DNA of 62,244 nt from Rivularia sp. MS3 (GTDB taxonomy: Bacteria > Cyanobacteriota > Cyanobacteriia > Cyanobacteriales > Nostocaceae). The position numbers were made by a program, and so were the translations under genes. The stretch is taken from the NCBI GenBank assembly GCA_019192545.1, contig JAHCMI010000056.1, positions 1-62,244 of the forward strand, in the 5' to 3' direction. Each line of letters opens with the position of its first letter. Position 1 is the stretch's first letter. The notes below the pieces were generated by a model that saw only the letters and a list, made by a program, of their open reading frames with translations, did no database searches and had not been told where the DNA came from. Shown here in pieces: positions 43,679-52,210 of this stretch.

Positions 43679-44407
43679 TTAAACTTGAAAATTTTCACCT
43701 AAATAATATTGCCTGACAAGGGGATTGTCGTAAAGTTCGTCGGAGGAGCCGGAAGCTAGTATTTGTCCTTCGCGCATGATGTAACCTCTGTCGGTAATGT
43801 CAAGGGTTTCGCGCACATTGTGATCTGTAATCAAGATTCCCATGTTGCGATCGCGAAGTCTAGCGACAATTTCTTGAATCTCGGAAACTGCAATGGGATC
43901 GACTCCAGCAAAGGGTTCGTCTAAAAATAAAAATTTGGGGCCTTCTCTTCCTGATGCTAAAGCTCTTGCTAATTCTGTTCTGCGTCTTTCTCCCCCGGAG
44001 AGTTGAATTCCTTTACTATCGGCAACTTTTTCTAAACTAAATTCTCGTAGCAGTCTACTAACACGTATATCCCATTCCGGACGCGGTACGTTGGTTTGTT
44101 CTAATACTAATAGAATATTTTCCCGCACGGTTAATTGCCGAAAAACGCTTGCTTCTTGGGCTAAATAACCAATACCCAAACGCGCCCTCCCATGCATGGG
44201 AATATTTGTAACGTCACGGCTATCGAGCCAAACCGCTCCTCTATCGGGTTTTTCTAAACCGGTAGCAATATAAAAAGTCGTCGTTTTACCAGCACCATTA
44301 GGCCCTAATAAACCGACGATTTCACCTTGAGCAACGGAAAGATTAACGCGATTAACAATTGTCCGTTTCCCGTAGGATTTGTGAATGTTCTCTAAAACAA
44401 TTTTCAC
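43679..44407 (-). CDS. lptB: LPS export ABC transporter ATP-binding protein LptB
   Basis: This 242-residue ABC ATPase powers LPS extraction by the LptF-type permease. Walker A is GPNGAGKTT near residue 35, the signature is LSGGERRR, Walker B is FLFLDEPFAGVDP, and the switch His follows in LITDHNVRET. The short C-terminal extension is typical. It follows lptA by 25 bp and precedes lptF by about 170 bp of heptameric repeats, all on the minus strand. Confidence 0.96.
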   Translation of the reverse strand: MKIVLENIHKSYGKRTIVNRVNLSVAQGEIVGLLGPNGAGKTTTFYIATGLEKPDRGAVWLDSRDVTNIPMHGRARLGIGYLAQEASVFRQLTVRENILLVLEQTNVPRPEWDIRVSRLLREFSLEKVADSKGIQLSGGERRRTELARALASGREGPKFLFLDEPFAGVDPIAVSEIQEIVARLRDRNMGILITDHNVRETLDITDRGYIMREGQILASGSSDELYDNPLVRQYYLGENFQV

Positions 44408-44432
44408 GATTTGCGCTCGTTATTTGTCTTTT

Positions 44433-44921
44433 CTAATTAGAACGTCTTAAACTTGGTGTTGAAGGTGCCCTATTAGATGAAGCATTGGGAGCATCGTCCA
44501 CTACATATATAGATTCTACCTGTCTGCCGCTTTTTGGTGTAGCAACAAATCTTCCTTCATCAATTAAATAAGTAACAGTTTCTCCGCGAATGCTGTTGGT
44601 GCCACCTTGTAAAATATACACGCCACCACTAAGAATAATCCGACGCTCTCGATTAAAAAATTGTGCTTGAGCTGCGGTTGCTTTTATTTGCCGAGCGGGA
44701 TAAGAAAGCTGTACGTTACCCCTTGCAGTAACTACCTGAGTATTAGAATTATATTCTTGCACATCCGCACGAATACTCAAAGGGCGATTATCCGAAGTTT
44801 GAGCTATAGCAGTTTGTAGCTGAGTAGGAAAAACTACCGCGCCACAAAGTGCAACCGGCAACATTAAAGCGAAACCGAGACGACGCAATTGAAGTTTAGG
44901 TAAGCGGTAGTTGTACATCAT
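44433..44921 (-). CDS. lptA: LptA/OstA periplasmic LPS-transport protein
   Basis: This 162-residue protein has a signal peptide (hydrophobic residues about 13-31, cleavage near AIAQT) and an OstA-like beta-jellyroll domain (SIRADVQEYNSNTQVVTARG, VQLSYPARQIKA, GVYILQGGTNSIRGETV). It forms the periplasmic bridge that carries LPS to LptD. The C-terminal tail is Ser/Pro/Asn-rich. It is the first gene of lptA-lptB-lptF. Two Met codons are at the start; the first, at 44921, is used here. Confidence 0.9.
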   Translation of the reverse strand: MMYNYRLPKLQLRRLGFALMLPVALCGAVVFPTQLQTAIAQTSDNRPLSIRADVQEYNSNTQVVTARGNVQLSYPARQIKATAAQAQFFNRERRIILSGGVYILQGGTNSIRGETVTYLIDEGRFVATPKSGRQVESIYVVDDAPNASSNRAPSTPSLRRSN

Positions 44922-45074
44922 AGCTGTGTAGGAGTGATAATAAGCAATAATTTTGGGTCGTACTTTAATTATCTCAAGTACTATATCAAAACGTTATATT
45001 TACCGATAGATGACTATTTGATTACAAATAATCTACACAATACTTGACGCTTCAATAACTGCCAAAGTTTCAAC

Positions 45075-45150
45075 AGTGAGCAGTGAGCAGTGAGCAATGA
45101 GTAGCAAGTAGCGAGTAGCAAGTAGCAAGTAGTGAGTTAAGAGTTATTTA
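45075..45150. repeat. Heptad array drifting between two repeat units
   Basis: This array starts as CAGTGAG repeats and changes stepwise through GCAATGA and GTAGCAA to AGTAGTG, keeping the 7-bp period. A second array of CCAATTA/CCCAATG heptads follows at 45175-45260. Both lie in the 338-bp gap between lptA and the DUF309 gene, which has no gene. Confidence 0.85.
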
Positions 45151-45259
45151 ATTTCAGATTATTTGCCAACTGCTAATGCCCAATTACCAATTACCAACTG
45201 CCAATTACCAATTACCAATGCCCAATGCCCAATGCCTAATCCCCAATGCTCAATTCCTA

Positions 45260-45649
45260 TTACTCTTCAACTACCAAAATTCGGGGAAGGGGTAAAGTCT
45301 CAGCTTCTAGTGAGGAAGAGTCAATTTGTTCTAATTGATTTTTTTGTAGTGCTTTTAATAAAGCTATGCTTTGCTCTAATAATTCATCTACGTCAACTTG
45401 ACAATAAATAGAAGGATAGCGAGCAAGACGGTTGCTTCCTTCACCTAATAAAATTATTGCGCCTTTTGTATTACCGTTACCCAAATGATAAAGCGCTACT
45501 GAAATTTGTAAAATTCCTTGATAAAAAGTTTTATCCGGCTCTGTGGCTTCCATCCACAAAGCTTCTAAGGTATCGTGACAGGCATAGAATTGACCTGTAT
45601 TAAACAGTTCTATGCCTTGCCAAAATTCTTGGGGAATTGCTTGGCTCAT
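45260..45649 (-). CDS. DUF309 domain protein
   Basis: This 129-residue all-helical protein carries the DUF309 signature: [23 protein letters not shown], then [20 protein letters not shown] and [13 protein letters not shown]. Its molecular role is not established. It sits 10 bp downstream of ftrC on the same strand, a neighbour relation common in cyanobacteria and suggesting one transcript. The length is typical. Confidence 0.9.
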   Translation of the reverse strand: MSQAIPQEFWQGIELFNTGQFYACHDTLEALWMEATEPDKTFYQGILQISVALYHLGNGNTKGAIILLGEGSNRLARYPSIYCQVDVDELLEQSIALLKALQKNQLEQIDSSSLEAETLPLPRILVVEE

Positions 45650-45659
45650 AAAAGATGCA

Positions 45660-46049
45660 TTAACCCATGCTGTCTCTTACTTCTTTAATCGTATCCAAGG
45701 TAATTTCCTGCTTGTCGCCAGCAAATTCATTATCGGGAGTTAAAAACAACATACAGTGACATTCCTTACGCTCCCGCATTGGTACGCAGGGGCAATTCCA
45801 GAAAGTTGCGCTGACTTCGGCTTCTTTGTCTTCATAATGACGGCAGGGACACAAAGGGGCACCTAAGTCGTCTTTATGTTTGGCAAGCCCTTCAATCACA
45901 ACTGCTGTAACGGAGGGTTCGGAACAAAAATATGTGCCGGTGCGCTGGGCATATTGTTCCGAAAAACGCCGCATTGCTTCTAAACTTTTATCTGTAGATG
46001 TAGTATTTTCTTCTGATGGAGATTTAGTATTTGCTTCTGATGAAATCAT
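45660..46049 (-). CDS. ftrC: Ferredoxin-thioredoxin reductase, catalytic subunit
   Basis: This 129-residue [4Fe-4S] subunit passes electrons from ferredoxin to thioredoxin disulfide, linking photosynthetic electron flow to enzyme regulation. The Cys pattern is complete: CSEPSV, CPCRHYED, CPCVPMRE and CHCMLF. The first 20 residues are a poorly conserved leader rich in Ser, Thr and Glu. It is followed by the DUF309 gene and, further on, the lpt genes, a familiar cyanobacterial neighbourhood. The variable subunit gene is elsewhere. Confidence 0.95.
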   Translation of the reverse strand: MISSEANTKSPSEENTTSTDKSLEAMRRFSEQYAQRTGTYFCSEPSVTAVVIEGLAKHKDDLGAPLCPCRHYEDKEAEVSATFWNCPCVPMRERKECHCMLFLTPDNEFAGDKQEITLDTIKEVRDSMG

Positions 46050-46253
46050 AAGGAACGGCTTCTTTAATTTAATATTTATGCATTGTACCTCACCATCTGT
46101 GAGCTATTACTAGGGGAATTTACCCCAACTTAAATTTACTATTAGTTAACAAAAATTTACGATTGCTATTTTATGCTTTGTATAAGGCTATTAATCAATT
46201 TCATTTAATTTTGATTTATTGAAATTTTGAATATACCTGTTTGGAAATAATTA

Positions 46254-47402
46254 TTAATTCAAAGGTTGTTGAAGCAGAGATTGCAAAGGTTGTTCGGAGT
46301 CGATAACAATACCTGGCGTATCTCTATTAATAACAGCTTGGGGCCTGGATGATGAAATATTCTGCCATAGCATCCAGCGACTGCTGTAAGGAAGCGAAGA
46401 AAATGTCGCTGGATTTTGAGTTAACCAAATCAAGGGTTTATCCGTAGGTTGCGGCTTAATCACTTCATCTTGGGGATTAATTGCTGCTAAGGCTTCAAGA
46501 ACATCTCTTTTTCTACTAATTACCCCTGTAGAAGCCGTCCATAACTGTACCTGCATTTGTTGCTTTTGTGCATAAAAGTACATTGAGGCTGCGGCAATTA
46601 CTGCTGCTTCAAAATTGTTTTCTTCCCACTCGCCGTTATCTATGGCAATAATAATTTCTTGTCCGCTGGTAAGCATTTCTAATTCCCGTACTCGTAAATC
46701 TCCGTAACGGGCACTGCTTCGCCAGTGAATTAACCGTAAAGGATCTCCTATGCGATAGGGACGTAAAGAGCGGGTTAATCCTTCGCTGGCTGTTTGTAAA
46801 GGGTTGCCGCGAGGTTGTCCTTTGCTGCTATCTTCTCTACCCATGTCATCAACTAAAGGGCAGGATTTGAGCGGTAAAACTTTCGGGTAGACAATTGCGA
46901 TCGCGTTTAATTGACGTTGGCGACGGCTCCAAAATAACCCCAGAGGAGCAGCGGTTGCTAATTCTACATTTTGCCACCTGTAAATACCCCGACGTTCTGT
47001 AGGCTGATAATATACCCAGCTATAGCTAGTTTGCGCTGAGATAGTTTCAATTGGATGTAGCTGTGGTTTATCTAAAATGAAAGGCAATTTATCTTCTATT
47101 TGTAATAAAGAAACCGGTTTTTTTGTTGGATTCAAAATTTCTAATTCAACGGTTAAATCATCTCCAGCGGTAACTGGATGAATCATTTTTCGCTGAAGCT
47201 GCAAACCTTTTAAAGTTTTTGGTGACAAAAAAGCAGTATAACCGAGCAAAGCAAAACTCAACCCGCTGATAACATATAACCAGCCAGCCATAGTATTCAT
47301 AGCTGCCCCGAAAAAACAAATCGAAATTCCCGCTAATACCAAACCACCATATGCAGGGGCACAAAAACGAGATTCCAACCAATAACCAATGCGGCGAATC
47401 AT
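46254..47402 (-). CDS. DUF58 domain protein
   Basis: The protein has 382 residues from the ATG at 47402, where RRIGYWLESRFCAPAYGG begins the family N-terminus; a longer frame to 47540 adds 46 residues without support. Two membrane helices come first (YGGLVLAGISICFFGA, GWLYVISGLSFALLG). A middle beta-rich region and a DUF58 block follow (RPYRIGDPLRLIHWRSSARYG), with a von-Willebrand-type Asp-based fold (IIIAIDNG). DUF58 proteins often sit with MoxR ATPases and transglutaminase-like proteins. Neither is here. Role unknown. Confidence 0.9.
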   Translation of the reverse strand: MIRRIGYWLESRFCAPAYGGLVLAGISICFFGAAMNTMAGWLYVISGLSFALLGYTAFLSPKTLKGLQLQRKMIHPVTAGDDLTVELEILNPTKKPVSLLQIEDKLPFILDKPQLHPIETISAQTSYSWVYYQPTERRGIYRWQNVELATAAPLGLFWSRRQRQLNAIAIVYPKVLPLKSCPLVDDMGREDSSKGQPRGNPLQTASEGLTRSLRPYRIGDPLRLIHWRSSARYGDLRVRELEMLTSGQEIIIAIDNGEWEENNFEAAVIAAASMYFYAQKQQMQVQLWTASTGVISRKRDVLEALAAINPQDEVIKPQPTDKPLIWLTQNPATFSSLPYSSRWMLWQNISSSRPQAVINRDTPGIVIDSEQPLQSLLQQPLN

Positions 47403-47830
47403 ATTTATGAGATGCGTGTAAAAAGGTACCACGGTTTTAACATTTTTTCTTTGCGGGTGGCGAATTAGAATGACTATTAAAGGAGTTGATGAAAAATTGG
47501 GGAAAAGGGAAAACGAGGTAAAAGCTAATAATATTAGCAATTAAGACATTAATTAAATCAACAAATCAAATATCGTTGAATAATATTTTTTAATATAGTC
47601 ATCTTCCTATAGTTAGATATAATTTATCGTAGAAAACATTAATACTTCTGAAAACTGAAATAAAATAAATTTAGATAATTATGACATTAAAAATAAATAT
47701 TAATTACCTATAGTTTTTAATAGAAATAAATTATAAATTAATTATAATATGTATTCTGAATGCCTTTGCTTATAGCTACACAAAGTTTATCTTTAAATAT
47801 GAAATATGTAATTAATTGAAATAGTTAAAG
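47403..47830. other. AT-rich divergent spacer
   Basis: These 428 bp are very AT-rich and carry no detectable gene or conserved repeat. The region contains the promoters of the DUF58 gene (minus) and of the secreted protein gene at 47831 (plus). Confidence 0.5.
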
Positions 47831-48529
47831 ATGAAACATAAAAATTTATGCTTACTTGTAAGTACTATTGCAAGTACTGTTTTTGCCTGCGGTATTGCAT
47901 CTATTAGCTACGCAGAAGACAAATTAGAAGATGTAGGTATTCAATTTAGAAATAGTGATAGTTTAAATAAGAAAATAGTAAAAATTATAAAATACGTAGG
48001 AACTTGTCCGGGTTCTGGAAGAGAAAGTATTATTGGTCGATTTGTTCATAATGAAGTACCAACTAAGAAAAAAAGAAGAGTCAGAATTTATAATGAAACA
48101 TTAGCAGATGCTTCAGAGGAAATTCCTTATACCGACCGCAAGTACAAGAAAAAAAATAAATCTAGCAAAATAAGTTTTGATTTTGGCAGCAATCACAAAG
48201 AAAGTAAATTTGTCATTAAACCCGGCACAAATAAACTTTCTTATCAAATTTATAATGGTAAGTATGGTAAATCTAATATGGAAGTTGTAGAAGAAGGTAA
48301 TTTTTTAGTTAACGTTGAAAAGAGTCCTACTGTTACAGAAATTCAACGCGATATTGAATACAAAGCCAAAGTTATTTGTGTGGATAAAAATGGTAATGCT
48401 CAGCCATATAAATCTCTAGATGATTGTAAATATGCAGGCTCGCAAAAAGTTGGAACTTGCAATGGAGCAACTGTCTCTAGTCACTTAACTAATATCTGGA
48501 GAAACGATAGATACAAGAAGAAAAAATAA
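47831..48529 (+). CDS. Secreted hypothetical protein
   Basis: This 232-residue protein begins with a signal peptide (MKHKNLCLLVSTIASTVFAC, cleavage probably near ISYAED). The rest is Lys/Asn-rich and beta-looking, with several basic stretches (PTKKKRRVRIYN, YKKKNKSSK) and Cys residues in pairs (GTCPGSG, KVICVDKNGN, DDCKYAG, GTCNGA). The unusually high Lys and Asn content differs from most neighbours and could indicate transfer or an AT-rich accessory gene. No family is recognised. The nearest downstream gene on the same strand is a doubtful small membrane ORF. Confidence 0.65.
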   Translation: MKHKNLCLLVSTIASTVFACGIASISYAEDKLEDVGIQFRNSDSLNKKIVKIIKYVGTCPGSGRESIIGRFVHNEVPTKKKRRVRIYNETLADASEEIPYTDRKYKKKNKSSKISFDFGSNHKESKFVIKPGTNKLSYQIYNGKYGKSNMEVVEEGNFLVNVEKSPTVTEIQRDIEYKAKVICVDKNGNAQPYKSLDDCKYAGSQKVGTCNGATVSSHLTNIWRNDRYKKKK

Positions 48530-49326
48530 CAAATAGAAGAAATCGCAGATAATTAGATGAAAATATTTTATTATCCTCTATCACTGCTACTACGGTGTAG
48601 AAGCGGTGTTTTCCGATTTTTAGTCTGAAAATTTCATAAATAAACGAAATAACTGATGTTGGAGTAAAAATACTAGGCTCATCCGTACAAAGGGATGCTA
48701 GAAAAATAGTGAAAAAAGGGAACAGGGAATAAAAAATAGTATTTATTTTTAAAATCGATTAATGAAGCTAATTTTTAGCGCACAGTAAGGGTTTCAAGTT
48801 TTAAATTGATATTTTTAACATACTATGTGCTGAAGAACCAAATATTATGACAAATTTATGTATGTAAGTTTCAATATTTGTTTTTAATTTTTGTAAATTA
48901 AATTTTATGCATTATGCATTAGATAAAAATTTAATTTTTAATTGCTAAAATGTAATATCTTATGCACTGTGAAAATCAAAAAAAACTTTATATTAGAATC
49001 AACAAATGCAAGCAGCATACTGGTAAAACACTATGGAAACAATAAGCTTAGGCAGCATATATTGGTTGTTAGCACTTTCAGTAATGACCGTAATAATATT
49101 TTTGTCATTACGCTTACTAGTACAATTAATTAATCAAGTTTTACTACTTACTATCGAATCAGATGAATGCGAATTTTAATGAGTTTAATTTATAAACAAG
49201 CATCTAAGATAGCTGCAAATAGGTGCATCACTCATTTAAAGCATTGATATTAAGTAGAGAAACTTAAATAACAACACGAATCACCACAATTTTCATAACA
49301 TCCAGTGGTGCGTGAATGAAAAATAT
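48530..49326. other. AT-rich region upstream of the hyp operon end
   Basis: This region of about 800 bp lies between a plus-strand gene and hypB, which ends at 49327. It carries the possible small membrane ORF at 49033-49179 and a lone half of the GTGGTGCGTG repeat near 49306. A 63-codon frame at 48942 overlaps the small ORF in another frame and is less protein-like. Confidence 0.45.
49033..49179 (+). CDS. Possible small membrane protein
   Basis: This 48-codon frame encodes METISLGSIYWLLALSVMTV, then more hydrophobic residues, then an acidic end (IESDECEF). One transmembrane helix spans about residues 9-28, with a second hydrophobic stretch to 40. The ribosome site is weak (GGTAA). It is too short to judge by composition alone, but a single hydrophobic helix with an acidic tail is typical of real small membrane proteins. 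I list it with low confidence. Confidence 0.3.
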   Translation: METISLGSIYWLLALSVMTVIIFLSLRLLVQLINQVLLLTIESDECEF

Positions 49327-50151
49327 CTACTTTCTCAACCATTGATACCAATCATTTAATCCTTTTCCAGTAAGCGCAGAAACTTGAAAAATTTGTATAT
49401 CAGGATTAACTTGTCGCGCATATTCGATACATTTTTCGACATCAAACTGCACGTAAGGTAATAAATCGATTTTCGTAATTATCATTACGTTGCTAGCGCG
49501 GAAAATATGAGGATATTTGATTGGTTTATCTTCTCCTTCGGTAATAGAAAGAATAGCTACTTTTGCTTGTTCTCCTAAATCAAATAAAGCCGGACAAACT
49601 AAGTTTCCGACATTTTCAATCATTACCACCGAATCAATACTGGGATTAAGCTGCTGTAATGCTGTATCTACCATTAAAGCATCGAGGTGACAGCCAGTTC
49701 CAGTATTGATTTGTATAACTTTACAGCCAGTTGCTTCGATTTTTTTGGCATCGTTGATTGTTTCTTGGTCGCCTTCAATTACACTAATAGTTAACCTATC
49801 TTTTAAATCGTTAATAGTACGAGTTAATAAAGTTGTTTTTCCCGAGCCTGGAGAACTCATTAAATTTAAAGCTAAAATATTTCTACCCTTGAACCATCCC
49901 CGATTTTGGGCTGCGATTAAATCATTTTTCGCTAAAATATTTTGTTCTAAAGAGATAGTTGTATTGTGGATTTTGGCGTGAATTTCAGATGCATTATCTA
50001 CCGTATCGTGGTTGTGAGAGTGAGAGATTACCGTACCATCGGCTAAGGTATGAGTATGATGGTTGTCGTCATGAGATATTGCCAAAACTTCACCAGTTTG
50101 AGGATTCGTAATTTTTCCGCTATCATCCGAACAACCGCAGGTTACACACAT
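49327..50151 (-). CDS. hypB: Hydrogenase nickel incorporation GTPase HypB
   Basis: The protein has 274 residues from the ATG at 50151; the longer frame upstream lacks family support. It begins MCVTCGCSDD, carrying the Cys-rich nickel site, followed by a His-rich nickel store (HDDNHHTHT, SHSHNHD). The G-domain has Walker A GSPGSGKTTLL, VIEGDQET and NVGNLVCP. HypB hydrolyses GTP to drive Ni delivery to [NiFe]-hydrogenase with HypA. Its start overlaps the end of hypA by 10 bp. It is the last gene of the operon. Confidence 0.97.
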   Translation of the reverse strand: MCVTCGCSDDSGKITNPQTGEVLAISHDDNHHTHTLADGTVISHSHNHDTVDNASEIHAKIHNTTISLEQNILAKNDLIAAQNRGWFKGRNILALNLMSSPGSGKTTLLTRTINDLKDRLTISVIEGDQETINDAKKIEATGCKVIQINTGTGCHLDALMVDTALQQLNPSIDSVVMIENVGNLVCPALFDLGEQAKVAILSITEGEDKPIKYPHIFRASNVMIITKIDLLPYVQFDVEKCIEYARQVNPDIQIFQVSALTGKGLNDWYQWLRK

Positions 50152-50483
50152 AATTCTTCGACTTCTATTTCTTTTATTTTCAATTCTTCTCCGGCAATTA
50201 AATCTAGCTGCTGACTGCCACAATTACACTTGCCAAAAGGTTTTTCTAAAGGGATTTTGGTACCGCATTGACGACAAACAGCTAAACCGGCAATTTCAAC
50301 AATTTCTAACCTTGCTTTTTCTAAAACCGTTCCTTGAGAACAAATATCAAAACAAAATTTTACTGCATCTGGCATAATTGCCGATAGCTTACCAATTTCT
50401 AATAAAACTCGCTGAACTTTTTTACCATTAGCGTGTTCTTTGACAATTGATACTATATTTTGAGTAATTCCAAGTTCATGCAT
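50142..50483 (-). CDS. hypA: Hydrogenase nickel incorporation protein HypA
   Basis: This 113-residue nickel metallochaperone starts with MHELG, whose amino-terminal Met-His binds Ni. A zinc site is formed by CRQCG and CNCGS in the second half. It hands Ni to HypB. Its 3' end overlaps hypB by 10 bp, and it follows hypE by 115 bp that contain CAGTGAA and ACTCCTA heptads. Confidence 0.96.
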   Translation of the reverse strand: MHELGITQNIVSIVKEHANGKKVQRVLLEIGKLSAIMPDAVKFCFDICSQGTVLEKARLEIVEIAGLAVCRQCGTKIPLEKPFGKCNCGSQQLDLIAGEELKIKEIEVEELCV

Positions 50484-50489
50484 TTTCAG

Positions 50490-50598
50490 TGAACAGTTAT
50501 CAGTGAACAGTTAGCAGTATTCCTAATTCCTAATTCCTAACTCATAACTCCTAACTTATTTTTTCAATGCCCAATGCCCAATTACCAATTACCATTTA
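50490..50598. repeat. Heptameric repeats between hypE and hypA
   Basis: CAGTGAA, AATTCCT/ACTCCTA and CCAATGC-type heptads fill the spacer inside the operon and reach the HypE stop region. Similar arrays sit between hypD and the tautomerase gene (52040-52200), between hypC and hypD (53330-53437), and between hypF and hypC (53697-53801). Confidence 0.8.
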
Positions 50599-51699
50599 TC
50601 AACAAATTCTCGGTAATTGTTCGCCGACTAACATGTCAATAATTCTTTCGGCTCCGAAACTAGTTTTCAAAGATACTATTCCTGGGGGTGAGTCAGTTAC
50701 TTTGCCGATAATTGCAGCATTTTTTCCTGCCTGATGGGATTTCATTGCCGATAATACTTTGTCAGCATTTTCGCTTGCTACAACTACCACTAATTTACCT
50801 TCGTTTGCTAAATAGAAAGGTTCTAATCCTAAGATCTCACAAACTCCTTTGACTTCTTCGCGAATGGGAATCGATTCTTCTTCAAGAGATATGCCGACGT
50901 TTGAAGTTAACGCAAATTCGTTTAACACTGTTGCTAAACCACCCCTGGTTGCATCTCGCATCGCATGAATTTCGGGACAAACATCGAGTATTGTTGCAAC
51001 TAAATCGTGCAATGGCTGACAATCGCTTTTAATATCGGATTCTAACGCTAATTCCCCGCGAGCAATTAAAATTGCCGTACCATGATTTCCAATTTCACCA
51101 TTAATAATTATCGCATCTCCAGGTTTTATATTGCTAGCAGAGATACAAATATTCGGAGGAATTACACCAATCCCAGTTGTGTTGATAAACAGTTTATCCG
51201 CAGCACCTCGGGGAACAACTTTTGTATCTCCAGTGACAATTTGTACCTCTGCTTTTTGTGCTGCTGCTTGCATACTTTGAGCAACTTGTCTTAAAGTTTC
51301 GACAGATAAACCTTCTTCTAAAATTACGCTACAGGTTAAATATAAGGGTTTTGCACCACCGACAGCTAAATCGTTGACGGTACCATTAATAGCTAATTCA
51401 CCAATATTACTACCGGGAAAAAATAAAGGTTCAACAACATAAGAATCAGTTGTGAAAGCAAGTTTATCTCCTAACTGTATCAAGTTAGATAAATTAAGTT
51501 TGGCTTGGTCTTCTAATTGGGATAAACTAGGATTATTTGGATTGCTAAAATTTGTCACAAAGATATCATCAATTAAATCCCGCATGGCTTTTCCACCACT
51601 ACCATGAGCAAGGTTAATTTGAGTATCTGTTACTTTAGTTTTTCGCTGACGGTTTTTTTCAATATTTTTAAAAAATTGATTTTGTGGGGAGGTTGGCAT
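50599..51699 (-). CDS. hypE: Hydrogenase maturation protein HypE
   Basis: The 366-residue protein ends in the invariant PRIC, whose Cys receives the carbamoyl group from HypF and converts it to a thiocyanate used as the CN ligand of the hydrogenase iron. The PurM-like ATP-grasp fold shows AHGSGGKAMRDLI, TDSYVVEPLFFPG and DATRGGLATVLNEF. An N-terminal extension of about 25 residues precedes the core. It lies downstream of the tautomerase gene. Confidence 0.97.
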   Translation of the reverse strand: MPTSPQNQFFKNIEKNRQRKTKVTDTQINLAHGSGGKAMRDLIDDIFVTNFSNPNNPSLSQLEDQAKLNLSNLIQLGDKLAFTTDSYVVEPLFFPGSNIGELAINGTVNDLAVGGAKPLYLTCSVILEEGLSVETLRQVAQSMQAAAQKAEVQIVTGDTKVVPRGAADKLFINTTGIGVIPPNICISASNIKPGDAIIINGEIGNHGTAILIARGELALESDIKSDCQPLHDLVATILDVCPEIHAMRDATRGGLATVLNEFALTSNVGISLEEESIPIREEVKGVCEILGLEPFYLANEGKLVVVVASENADKVLSAMKSHQAGKNAAIIGKVTDSPPGIVSLKTSFGAERIIDMLVGEQLPRIC

Positions 51700-51707
51700 C
51701 TTTAAAA

Positions 51708-51780
51708 GTTAGGAGTTAGGAATTAGGAGTTAGGAGTTAATAGTTAGGAGTTAGGAGTTAGGAGTTAGGAGTGAGAAGTT
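51708..51780. repeat. Heptameric repeat (AGGAGTT)n
   Basis: Nine or ten imperfect AGGAGTT heptads separate hypE from the tautomerase gene. The unit resembles a Shine-Dalgarno sequence, AGGAG, read on the plus strand, but the flanking genes are on the minus strand. Confidence 0.85.
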
Positions 51781-51821
51781 AGTTGTTATCTTCACCTTAT
51801 CCCCTTGTCTCCCCATCTCCT

Positions 51822-52037
51822 TTAAACGCCTTTTTCTTGATGTCTCCCTTTATGTTTGTCGGAATGTAATGTACCTGCAACAGCCCAATTATCCCGCTCA
51901 AATTCATCGATATGAATCGTTACCCATTCTGGTTTTGTACCCATTGTAGACACCATTGCATCGGTAATAGCTTTGGCTAATTCCCGTTTCTTTTCTATGG
52001 AATGTCCTTTCGCAATTTGAATAGTAATGAATGGCAT
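51822..52037 (-). CDS. 4-oxalocrotonate tautomerase-like protein
   Basis: This 71-residue small tautomerase-superfamily protein has Pro as residue 2, the catalytic N-terminal proline after Met removal. The fold pattern PFITIQIAKGHSIEKKRELA and WVTIHIDEFERDNWAVAG is intact. The enzyme's substrate in this setting is unknown. It lies between hypD and hypE, as the homologous gene asr0697 does in Nostoc PCC 7120, where it is cotranscribed with the hyp genes. A link to hydrogenase maturation is positional only. The tail KHKGRHQEKGV is basic. Confidence 0.9.
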   Translation of the reverse strand: MPFITIQIAKGHSIEKKRELAKAITDAMVSTMGTKPEWVTIHIDEFERDNWAVAGTLHSDKHKGRHQEKGV

Positions 52038-52039
52038 AA

Positions 52040-52210
52040 TAAGGTTAAAGATTGAAGATTGAAGGTTAAAGGTATTAAAATAGTTAGGAGTTATGAGTTA
52101 TGAGTTAGGAGTTAGGAGTTATGAGTGAATAGTTTATAGCTAATAATTATAATTTATAATTTTCCTTCTCATTTCAACTGTTTACTATTCACTGTTCACT
52201 GTTCACTGCT
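52040..52210. repeat. Heptameric repeats between hypD and the tautomerase gene
   Basis: AGGTTAA, GGAGTTA and CTGTTCA heptads fill the spacer and provide the 3' end of hypD: codons AGT GAA CAG TGA give the ending SEQ. Confidence 0.8.

Noticed and set aside
47403-47540. Longer N-terminus for the DUF58 protein
   Set aside because: The extra 46 residues have no family match, and the family N-terminus begins at the ATG at 47402.
48942-49133. A 63-codon frame upstream of hypB
   Set aside because: It overlaps the small membrane ORF in another frame, starts with TTG, and has no recognisable features.
50152-50223. Longer HypB start overlapping hypA deeply
   Set aside because: The conserved MCVTCGC begins at 50151; upstream residues are out-of-family and lie in hypA.
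51708-51780. Series of ribosome binding sites (AGGAGTT units)
   Set aside because: The AGGAG units are on the plus strand whereas adjacent genes are on the minus strand; they are a tandem repeat.
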